DNA of 64,000 bases. Source: Turbatrix aceti. Taxonomy: Eukaryota > Nematoda > Chromadorea > Rhabditida > Panagrolaimidae. The notes beneath the pieces were generated by a model. It saw only the letters and a list, made by a program, of their open reading frames with translations. It was not told where the DNA came from and searched no databases. Positions 15,001 to 27,000 of this stretch are shown piece after piece (positions within the stretch are counted from its first letter, which is position 1; the number at the start of each line of letters is the position of its first letter). The stretch spans positions 7,406,739 through 7,470,738 of the forward strand of contig OZ017767.1 in assembly GCA_963969345.1 (NCBI GenBank). Direction: 5' to 3'. Both the position numbers and the translations under genes were made by a program.

Positions 15001-18000
15001 AGAAAAACAGGAGTGCGCGCGCAGGCAAAAATTTTCCTCAGCCGAGTGGCCACTTTTTTTCACAGTTTGCGCGAACTGAGCGATACGCTGTGCGTCTTCG
15101 TTTTCGACGTGTTCACATGAGAGAACATTTCACTTTGATGCGTGCCTGCGCTACCTGACATGCATGGTCCCCGACCCGGTAGCGTCCGGTGTCCTTTCAC
15201 TAATCACTAACATAGACAGAAACGAACGAAACATGCAAAACAAAATCAAGACATTAACCTTGAAATTTATGTCGCCACAGGAACGGTGATTTGGAGACAA
15301 CAACAAGAGCCCTGTCAGTCTGCGGGCGCGGGAAAAAATGAAAGTTGTAAACAAGAATCACAAACTTGGTTAATTTAATCAAAAAAAAATGCATCTGTGG
15401 TAAATTTTAACAAAAAAATGATAGCAAACATCAGTTATTTTTTTTGCAAATATTCTTTCAACGAGCTTCCATCGAACGTACTTCAGTTAATTTTTTGGCA
15501 AAAACAAATTTCAACACAGAGCTCAAGTTTAGGAAATAAAAATAATTTTTTACTAAAATGTAAACTCGAAGGGGAAATTAACAGTTATTTTTTTTACAAA
15601 AAATGCAGCCATTTTACAAGGTGCAGTGTTATTTAAAATTTTTTTGGACAAAAATGGGCATCAAATTGTACCGAATTTTATATCCGCGACATCCCGTGTG
15701 TACGAGTAAGAGATAAATTGAATTAATTGAATTGAATATTGCAACAGTTAATTAAGGCAAAAAAACTTCAACAAGGATGATTTTCAGTTTTTTATTTTTT
15801 AGCAAAAACTGTTACAACAAATATCAGTTGATTGTTTTTGCAAAATAAAAATTTTTTATGTCAAAAATACAATTTGCAAAAAAAAAACAGTTGCTTCCGC
15901 CAGTTTTTTTTACCTTTTAAGATCAAAACTATTTCTCAGACCCCCACCCCTTGCCCCGTCTTTTGATCCATTGTCCCTCAAATTCACATTTAGCTTGCAA
16001 AACGTATTTTCGTCTTTTCATCTTACATCAGTTATTTTTTGACAAAATTCGCTTCAAAAAGCCGCATGTTAGAAACGAGTCAGTTAAATTTTTGAACAAA
16101 AATGTGATTTGAAATAAACAAAATTGATATCTCGTAAACATCAGTGAAGGTCCAGCAAACACAAGTTCAGTTAATTTTAATAAAAACAGAAAATCTGAAA
16201 AATTTAGTTTAGTAAATTCAGCGCGTCCGTCCCTTGTCTTTGCCATGCAGACGCCAAAAAAGTTGAAAGTTGTAACTTGCACAGAAATATTTTACTTTCC
16301 GACGTCCAATAATTTTTTGGTAAAAAAAATATTATAATTTGAGTACGCTGCTATTGTTTTGGAAATTAAAAAAAAATTATCAAACATTCAAAGAGAGTCC
16401 GCAGTTTTTATCATATCAGTTTTTTTACCACAGAATAATTCATATCAGTTTTTTTTTGGCTAAAACTAAATAAAACAGTAAACGTTAGTTGACAGTATTT
16501 TTTATAAAAAAATTTGATTGCAGAAATCTAACAAATCAGTTTTTTATTTTTTAAATCACAACTCAACCTACATTTTTCAGACCCCCAACCCTAGCCTTGC
16601 CCCGTCCTTTGCCCCTCAAGTATATATAATTCAGCTTGCAGAACGCATTTTCCTGCTTTATCCGTGGCTAAATATACACCGCAATCCGCTTAAGAGGTAC
16701 TCTCTCTCTCGTGTATCGAAGAAAAAGATGAGTAAGTGACCCGTCTAGCCATCCAGCGCACCAAAAACCCACAGAGTTCGCATATTATTTGCACCTTCGG
16801 GAGTTTGTCAGCCCCCCCCAGCCCCCCAGCGCGTCTCGTGTGCCCGCTCGAATCCGGTTGAGCTCCATGCATCATGCGGACGTCGGTTGTCGCGGTAAAC
16901 ATGTGCATGTGCTTTCAAGATTTAACTTTCCTTCCCAATGGGTTCCTCTTTCCTCGTCCCGCGCAATCAATCGATGGGCGGGAAAAAGTTGAGGGATAGC
17001 CAATCATTCATTCATTCATCAGTCAAAGTCACCGCAGGACTCTCCTCTCCCTCCATGATTTTAGATTCATTTCTTCGTGTCGCAGTGAACTCTAACGCAA
17101 TGATGCAAACATACGTCAGAAAGCAAACTTTGCGTTTTTGATAAAAAAATTGTAAAAAAAAAATTCAGTGCTAAAACCCCCCAAAAAAAATCCAAATATT
17201 TCCTACCATTCCATTCATGTTGTCCTCGACGGCCATAAAGTCGTTATCCAAAATCCAGCTTTTTTCGGCACCAGAAATAAGCTCAGAAATCAAAGAAAAA
17301 TTGTTGACAGCGTTCAACAAAAAATATAAAATAGATCGATCGATCGACTGACGTGATTAGATTACGTGACCACGAGCAGAGTCATTCATGCCTTGAAAAG
17401 CGTCGACAGTTAAAATAAAAAATCGTATTTTTAGATAAATTCCAACAAGTAAAAAAGACAAAAATCGAGAGAACAACGACGCGCTGATAAATTTATTTAG
17501 CCGAGGCAGATGACAGCGGGTGTGGGTGCAGGTGGCTTGGCTTGGCTTATCGGTCGTCTCGCTGACCTGTGCCAAGCAAACAACAATCACCTGCAGGCCG
17601 CGGAGGGCAGTCGGTCGGGACTGGGTCAAATGGAAGCGCTCCGTGTCGTGTCCTGTTACCGATCTTCTTTTTTTTTCTGATAATTTATATTTATGTAGGA
17701 CGAAGACACCTCCAAGAGCCGAGAACAGGGAATTTTGCTAGTTGCACGCTCGGCCGGTCGGGAGCGGTGATAGCGGGGGAAAAGACGGGGAGAGAATGAG
17801 TTTAATAATTGGTTTCTGGGCAAACAGCAAATTGACAAAAAAAACGGCAGCAAACATTTTTTTTGGATTTTTAAAAGTTTTAAAATTATAAAGTTTAATC
17901 GAAACATCAAGTTCCAGTTAAATAAATAATTTTAAAGTAAATGACACTGAAAAAATTCAAAAAAACCAAAAGTAGCGCAGTTACAGTTTAATTTTTTTTC

Positions 18001-21000
18001 AAATTCGTCGACTTTTGCATAAAAACAGGCGAATTTGAAAACGTTCTTTGAAACGCAGAAAACTTTTGTTTGTATTTTCAACAGTAACATTTTTTAAAAT
18101 CGATTTCGAAAAATGTACAGTTAAATCATTTAAAATAATTCAGTTAACACAAAATTTTCAGTGATTTTTAAATAAAAAAAATTTAAAACTAACAATAAAC
18201 GACGCAACACAATTTTCAATTTGATACGTTTTGTACAGTTTTTTACTTCTTACAAATAAAAATCGATAATAAAAAAAAATTTCATACAAATAAAAAAAAG
18301 GTACATCGATATTATACTCAACGACCAGTTAGAATTCTTTCAACCATAAAGGAATAGCAGTTAAATCTTTAAAAAGCTTATAGGTTTTTAATCCAAATTA
18401 TCGATGTTACAACATCAGAAAATTCGTTGTTCAACAGTTTCAAACTCTTTTTTTTGGTCGTATTCGTATTTTCGAACTACCACTAGTTTTCTAAATACCT
18501 TCCGCGCGCAAAAACAAGCGAAACTCGATTAAAATCATCCATTAAAACGTCCAATTCATGAAAAAAATGGAGAAAAGTGAACAAACAGAACAGATGGCAG
18601 GCAAATTGACCGTGTTCGTAAAAAGAGTGCTGTTTCTACTGCACCCCGGAGACCCTAATTGTTTCGGATCGATCACACGCACAGCAACAGCAGCAAGTTC
18701 AATCGACACGGCGGCGTCATCATCGGAAGCGTAATAAAAAAATCGCCGGCGGAAGAAAGGAAGGAAGCTGTTTGTTGGCTGGCGGCTGCGGTTGCGAGCG
18801 ATCGCGTTGGTGGCAAGTCGTAAAAAAATGAGCGAGAGGAAAGGAATTTTTTGGGGTGGTGAGAAGGTCGTAACTCCCGATTTGGTTGAATTCTAAATAT
18901 TTATGGCGTAAATTTTTTAGGTTTTAAAAAAATTCAAGCGACAATGTACGCCAGTCAGTTTAAAAACTCTATCAAGAAACTTGAATCAAAATGTGAAGCA
19001 TTGCAGTTAAATTCGATTAACAAACTTTTGAAAAAAAAAATTTCGATAGGTAGCCAGTTAAATTTGATCAACGATATCTTGAAAAAAATATCTCCATCGA
19101 TTTTGCAGTTAATAAATTCAATCAAACAATTTCAAAAAAAATCGAAAAAAAAATTAGTTTGCAAAAAGTGTACGTACACCCGCCAGGAGGGAAAAACTCA
19201 AAAACGGCCGCGTGCGTGCACGTCCTATGTACTACGAGCGAACAGAAAATCCAACGACAGGTCAGTCGATTCAAAGTCGATCGAAAAGGGGGGGGGGCTC
19301 TATCCGTCATCGTCGTCAAGTTGATTTCGCGTGTTCGCCTGGGTAGTTCGATGACCTCAAGGATGCGTTGTTGTCCATTCAACACTGCTGACTGACTGCG
19401 AGACAAGACCTGACTTTGACCAACTATCCCTCCGATATTACACGCGATTATACAAGTTTTACTACTCCGAATCGGAGAGAAATCGGAGGATAAATGGGAG
19501 AAGGCGTGGAGGGGATCAATTACTGCCTGACGGGAGTTCTGCGGATACATAAGAATTTTTTAAGACCACACAGATACTGAACAGTTAAAAAAATCCTACA
19601 ATATCTCGAAACTCACAGTTTCTGTTCAAATTCATTAAAAAACTGACGTCGATAATTTCAGTTATTTTTTTCAATCAAAAAATGTTAATTTTTCTTTTTT
19701 CATCAAAAAATTGCACTTCAAAATTTCTGACCAACAATAAATTGCCCCCAATAATAACAGAGGACAGTTTTTTCCCACAAAAGATAAATTTAAAAAAAAC
19801 AGTTATTATTTTTCCAATCAAAAAAGTGAACTTTAAAGTTTCATTTTTTAACTTCAACAAGCTACACACAACAAAAAACCATAGGCAGTGTCAAATTCCA
19901 GATAAACTCGCAACGATCAAAAAAATATAAAAAAGCTACCAATGGCAACAAAAAAAACCGGATGCGCATCAATGATCTTTTTTGTATCGACAAAGTAGTA
20001 ATATCTCGCCAGTGATAACCCTCAAAAACGCTCCCAGCGTCAGCGTCGACATTTACGTCCAAAAAAATTTTATTTCACAAAGTTTTGACGTTTTCAGCCG
20101 TCTATCGAAGCCACCTGGTTGACTCGTGTCTTTTGAGCGACGTCTTGGATGGTGACAGCTATTACGCTCGTTAGAAACCGCTCTTTTGAGCTGGATGAAT
20201 GGGGGGGAACGTCATGGAGGCTCTGACGGATGGGAACGAAACGAGTAAACAGATGTTGATGTCTGGAGACGCAAAAAAAAACAAAAAAATGGATAGAAAA
20301 AAGTAAATATTAGCTGGTTTAGCCCGGGGAAAGCGCTAAAATTTAATTGGGCATTAAAATTGGATTTTCTTTACAAATCAGCGATTCTCCACAGTGATAA
20401 ACAACCAAGCCAAAAAAAAATAAATTATCGGCGTGATCGAAAAGAGGGAGACAGGGAGAACAAGTTGAACTCGAAACCATCCGGACAACCGCCAGGAACG
20501 AACGATGAGACAAATGAAGAGGGGGGAGAAAGTGTCCCATTCGTGACAGATGACTTGCGCGACGCCGTCGTCCGTCCATCTATCCATCGTGCGCAAGAAA
20601 TTTTAGGGGCGAAGAGGAGAGGGGAGGGGGGACAAACCAAACCACACCAGGTGAAGGAAGGTGGATCGGGTGAGGTGTGCACCCCAGGCCAGGCCAGGAA
20701 GAAAGAGAAACAATAACCCAGGTAACCGGGAGCGGGAGACACCTCCCAAATAGGGGTTTCTTTTTCTTTTTCGTTTTCTCCCGCGCATACTAAATCCCGC
20801 CAAATCCAGCCGCTCACCTGGACTCACCTGGAAAGCATTGCAACAAATGACTTGGCCACCCAGCCCAGCCAGCTGGTTTGGGCAATTGAGAGGCAATGTC
20901 CCAGGATGAAACAGGTCCTCGTGAAACTGATACTTTCAAATTCAAGTGGCCTATTGTTTTTTTTTGTTTTTTTAAGAATCGAGCAAAAAGATGTGAATTC

Positions 21001-24000
21001 ATCAGTTTTTTGGATGCATGCAACGACCGGACCATGAAGGTGTTTTTTGAAAATGAAATTCAATACTTTATTATTTTTTGACTCTATCAAAATATTGATA
21101 ACGCAAACACAGTTTTTTTTTAATTTATGTATTTGCTCAAAAAAAAGAAATTTAAAAAGACCAGTCAGAAAAAGAACAGTTTTTTTTCTTTGTTTTAAAT
21201 AAAAATTGTGTTATAAAAAAATCACAAAAGTAAACTGTTTTTAAAAACAAAAAAAATGTTTTTACTTGTTCCAAAACGGAATTCAGTCTTTTCCCAAAAA
21301 AACAAAACATTCTGTTTTGTTAAAAAAAATCTGGAATGTCTAATATTTTTTAATGCAACACCAGTTTTTTACATTAAAATTTTCCAAAAAAGAAAGTAAA
21401 ATCCAAGCCAAATAAAACTCAGTTTTGCACATTTCTACCCCCAAAGCCGCGATCATGATCACAGCTTTGTATATTTTCGAAAAACACGCGTCAGTCAGTA
21501 TCCCCCGCACCGAAATGGCGACGCGACGGTCGTAAACATCGTTATCCCTTTCACGTTTTGCTTGCTCGATTTTGCCAGTGTAGCCCGAAAAGCCTCTTTT
21601 CGCCGACGTTTCGGATGATGTACACAAAGCGGCCGATCCAAACTGGACATTCTTCCATTTTCTTTCCTCCTGGACACGCGCATCTTGCCACGCCAATTCG
21701 ACTCGCGCGGCAACAAACGTTTGCAAAAAGAAAGGCAGTTAAATTAAATTTTTTTTCAAAAAGAAGAACCGTAATTAGTATTTTTTTGCGAGGCTATTTT
21801 TGCAATTTTTGCGTCAAAAAAGTTCTTTGTCATAACTTTGAATGAATCGTTCCGTCATGCGACGATCATTTTCTATGAACAAAAGTATTTTCCATCGCAG
21901 TGAACAATATTTTATGGATAATTAAAGTATCCTCCTTCGAATCGTCGCATAAAGACGCAATCAATTTTTTTTGTTTAATTTTACCTGGGAAACTGAAAAT
22001 CAGAAAACAAAGACATCAAAACAAAGTCACAGTTTTTTTCATCCGTTAATGGACCTTTGTAGCCATTTTTAGCAAAAAACCAGCAAAAATTTTGAGACCA
22101 AAAAAAAGCTGTAAAAAATTTTACAAAAACAAATTGGCTGTTTTTTTCTTGGCACAAACATTGGCGTGTATTCAGTGAAACAAATTGCATCGAAAAATAA
22201 GAAAGTACTGTTATCTGCGAAGAGAACGTGGCGCCAGTATACCCAACTCAACAAATGTTGGAAACAAGGAAAACGTGTCAGCATTATCAAACAAAAAGTT
22301 GTCAGGAAACCAGAAAGCTTAGGTTAAGTCAACAAAGGTTGCACAGATGTTCTCTCATGTGTGAAAACAATATTTATGTATTGATAAAATTTGATAGGGG
22401 TGAACGTGATGTCAGTTAATTAAAAAAAAAAGAAAAATCAACAACCGAAAAATTTTGGAAAAATTTGTTCCAAAATATTTACGATATTACGAATTTTTTT
22501 GCAAAATGAAAAAAAAGAGCGAAGGCAAATCAGTTACGTTCAAAACATCCTTCCTCTCCTCGAGACCAAAACAAAGGACTCTGACATGAGGCATGCATCG
22601 CACAGAGCAGCCAAATCTCAAATATTTAGCCATATTCAGGCAAAAACCCCACTCTCGCATTCAAAAATTTATAGAAAAGAGCACTTGCAACGACGAGTTC
22701 GGACACCAGCCGGGAAACGTCCGCGGCACACACAAATCACAAAAATGGGAAAAGAGGGATTAATTTGAAGATGCGCGCGGGGGGGGGGAATGAAGGGAAT
22801 TAATTGCTACCAATGTTTCTAAAAACAGTTTTAAATACAAAAAAAAACAATAATAAAGCATCTTGCAGCAGTTATCAAAATCACACGGCAACAATCCATT
22901 TCATCCAACGGACTGGTCAGTTTCACAAATCGTAGCACTCCTTCCATCGCCCCACGTTCCTCTTTGAACCACATTTGAAATTTGTCCAGTTTTAATTTAT
23001 AAATTCCGTTCAACCTCAATTGAAACCGTGTTCCAGTCGGGGAAGAACAATGCACGCAGCCGTTGGTCATGGCCACTTGACCACAAAAACGCGAGACCAC
23101 CCCGCTCATCCCGACACGGAAATGAGCCTCGGAACGGGGACAAGTGGTCGGCGTAATTGTATCACGTTAGTTATGCATGCAAAAGAGCAGCCATCAGTTG
23201 GTGCATCCAGCGGCGCGGCAAGGACAATACATGACCCTGAGGCACGAATAAATAAAAATTTTGAAATATTTTTTTTAGAAAATTCAAAATTTTGAGTATG
23301 TACTCGGACAGTTATTTTAATTGTTAAGTATATTTTTTTAATAAAAGCAACAGTAAGTTCAGAACCGATTAGAAAATGATCAGTTTTTTTTTATTAATAT
23401 TTTCTTCAGCATGAGCTTTTGTACATTTAGAAACTCCGAAAGTTTTTCCACAGTTAAAAAACCTTCAAGTCGCGCAAAAATCGGCTTACATATTTGTGGG
23501 TGCTTTGAACGGCTTCGGCAATAATGAGATCGGTCTGCTCCTGAAGACTCAGAAACTTGCGCCGATTAAGGCGGCGTTCCATCGCCCAAACCAGCAACAG
23601 AGGAGTGTCCCGATCAGTTAAACTTTGACTTCAATGATGGACGTAAACCAAAAAGCTGCAATTTACCCTTCAAACCCTTCAAAAGTAGACAGTTAAAAAA
23701 ATTATTTTTACCGCGGTAAAACTGTACGAAAACTTTCGGTAAAAAAAATAAGAAAAAACGAGGCAGTTTTTCTCGACAAAAAAGCTAACAAGTGGACAAC
23801 GGTCAGACAAAAACGCGTTCTCAACAAAAATCGAGGGAACTTTTACCCGGAAAAAAATCGTGGGAAAGTTTTTTATTCGTACAAACAATTTTCTTATGTT
23901 CCAGTTTTTTTTCTTATTTCCTAACGAAAACGTAAAAAACGTAGAAAATGAACAAAAAATGTCAGTCGGAATGCAACACAGAAGCACCGCACCGACAGTT

Positions 24001-27000
24001 TCAGAAACAAAAAGAGCAGTAGAGAAATGATCGAAACTGATGATTCATAACAAAACAAAAAGTTTCAGATGCAAAGTTTTTTTTCACACTTATCACAGTT
24101 TAAAAAAAATCTTAACGAAAGTTAATCAATTTCAAAGATCCTAAAGACTTGAAAAAACTAAATATTACACCTGGTAATAATGAACGCAGTGTTCGAGCGT
24201 GGACATGTGGACCTGACGGCGTTTTTTTAATAAATGCTATGGACAGTTCAGTGAAATTCAAATTGTTTGAAAAAAATAAAAAAAAATAAAATAAAATATA
24301 TACTACATAAATACATAGTTCTCAATTCTGAAACGCAGTTATTTTTAAATATTAAAATATACATACTAAACAATATTATGCAAACGCAAATGGAACCACT
24401 CTTAAAAACAGTTTCAAAGAATCCCGATTGTTTTTCTGTAAAATCACCCAACACCCAATTACCAATAAAAAATCGTAGCAATCTGCACTATTTTTAGTTT
24501 AAAAAAGTTGCCAAATGTCAGAAATATTTCAATCGCGAAACCTCCTCAAGTGACTCAAAAAACACATAAAACGCCTTTGCCCGGGGCAGTCCAACAATTG
24601 TTGTTTTTTTAGTGGACATGTGTGGCCGGCGGCGTTTATCCAAAAGAAAAGACAGTGAAATTAAATAAATAAAATTATTTAACTATACTCGGTCGATCAT
24701 TGCATTGAGGGCAAAAAAATGAAAACTAAAAAAAGAGCTATCAAATGAAGTATCTCAGTTTTTAATTTTAAATTACAGAACAACCGCGCAGTTTCCATAG
24801 TAAATTCATGACATCAAACGTTTTTTTCTAAAAACGATAAAAAAAACAATTTGCAATTAAAAATTGTAACAATCTCCATCTTTTTGAATTAAAAAAAGCT
24901 TCACATGCTTTTGTCAGTTAAACAATTGTTGTTTTTGAACTTTTGCCTGATGCAAGTAAAAAAGTAAAAAGTACATGATACTCCAGAGCTATCAGTGACA
25001 CAAGTAAAAAAACCGAAAGCAAGTCGTGATTTTTTTCAATAAACATCACCAATTAGCAGTTAAAAATTGTACGATTTATTATCAAAAAAACAAGCTCAAA
25101 AAAGTTGCCAAATGAATAACAAAACCTTCTCAAGTGACTCATTCAACTTTAGAAACACAAAACGTATTCATTTTCAGCAGTCCAACATTTGAGTAAAAAG
25201 TAAAAAGTAAAAAACAATAGCAAGAGAGACCAGTGACATCAACAAAAGTAAACCGGAGTCGCGCCGGAGGAAAAACGTATCAATTCAGCCAGGAGACTTA
25301 AATAAGAGCGCGTAAATAATAATATAAACGGAATCAGATGAAATCTGATCACTTTGAATCAAAATCACTCCGGCAGGGGCAGGCAGCGCGGTGGTGTCCT
25401 CTTGCACGCACGCACGCTGGCGGCAGCGGCGGACATAACAAAGACAGCGCTGCCGGGTCGTTTGTTTACGTCTACTCCTCGGGGCAAAACAGAGTCCTTT
25501 GAACCGGGGGGAAGACCTGTGCATGTTCGTTTGCCAGGTGAGCGTGCCAAGAAAGTGGATACTTGGCGCTGTAGTGACTTTTCCTGGTGAGTCCATTATT
25601 TTTAGTCCATTCAATAAAATTAAAGTCCGTTAAAAAGTAGTAAAAACTAGAATTTTAACCGACGCAGTGATCAATCGTAAAAATAGGTGCAGAAAGAGCC
25701 AATGCCACAATTTGCGACACTTGAACTTGAACTTTTTTCACAACTTCGATTTTGACAACAAACTTCGATTTTTGCAATTGAATAAATATAACGTATTTTT
25801 GTCATGATACTGATAAAATCGTTTGAAAGTGTTTTTCGTATCCTCTGGCAAAGTTTGACAACGCCACAGTTGCTTCAGAGCCTTTGAAAGCTCCGTTTAC
25901 GTCATTTTTTTAATATTGGGAAAATCGAAGTTGTAAAAATCGAAGTTGCAAAAATCGAAGTTGCAAAATTCGAAGTAGTGTCACTAAACCGAACCAATAT
26001 CAGTTTAATTTTTTTTCTAAATAGCACACCATTCAGGATGCCAAAGCACGCCGTATGGCAGGAAAAACATGATCGACGGCGATAATTTCAAAAAATTTCA
26101 TGTTAGCGATAAATTTGAAAAAACCTTGAAAAAAACATCTGTCAAACAGCAAAAGTTCACAGCATGGATGATTTTTTCAAAACATCGGGGATCAAATGTC
26201 TGTCAATCACGCCATTTTCACATAAACAAACAAAAAGTTTTTTAATCAGAAAAAATGTTGATTAACAAATAAAAGAATTCGGAATTCAGTTTCGTCCAAA
26301 ACAAAATATCCGAATTGAAACTTCAAAAACAGCTCGTTATGGAAAACAACGCAGTTTTTTTTTTAAAGATGCGTATCATCGCCGCCACACGACTCAATTC
26401 GCCCCAAAATAATTTATTAAAAAACGAGACTGCACAAAAGCGTAAAAAAGGAACGCTTCGTGGATGGATTAAGCATTAATCATCTACGCAGACCCAATCC
26501 CGCCACATACCCTCACCAGATGACGAAAATGTGAACCCGGTGTGGGAGACGAGAAAGAGATCACCGGTGTCCACCGTCGAGATTTAGCTGGTCCTTGTTC
26601 GTGGGATAGAGTATGATGAGAAGACGTTCAAGATTTCACAGTTTTTTTTTAAATTTTATTTTTTACCTCGGCAGAGCGTATGTATGTATTTCACTGGGCT
26701 GATAACAGTAAAGAATTTTACAAAAAGCTCTGAATATTATATATCTTATTACAAAATACATTAAAGGACAGGCATGTCAGTTATCATAAAATACAATAGA
26801 TTTTTAACACATGTCAATTGATCAGCAGTTAACTCAAAAACACACAAGTTACGCAATTGCCCCTAAATGAACCCAAAAAAAAAATGTTGAATACCGCGCA
26901 GTGATTTTTTCATGGTGTGCGCATTTATTTGCTCGCGCAGGAGACAAATCCATCAGTCCACCCCAAATCCCCTCTCCTTCCTGCCCGGTCGCATCCTCTC

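Noticed and set aside
20340..20900. Overlapping ORFs on both strands (up to 130 codons)
   Set aside because: GC-richer intronic island with ORFs in several frames, no consistent splice sites and no recognisable protein.
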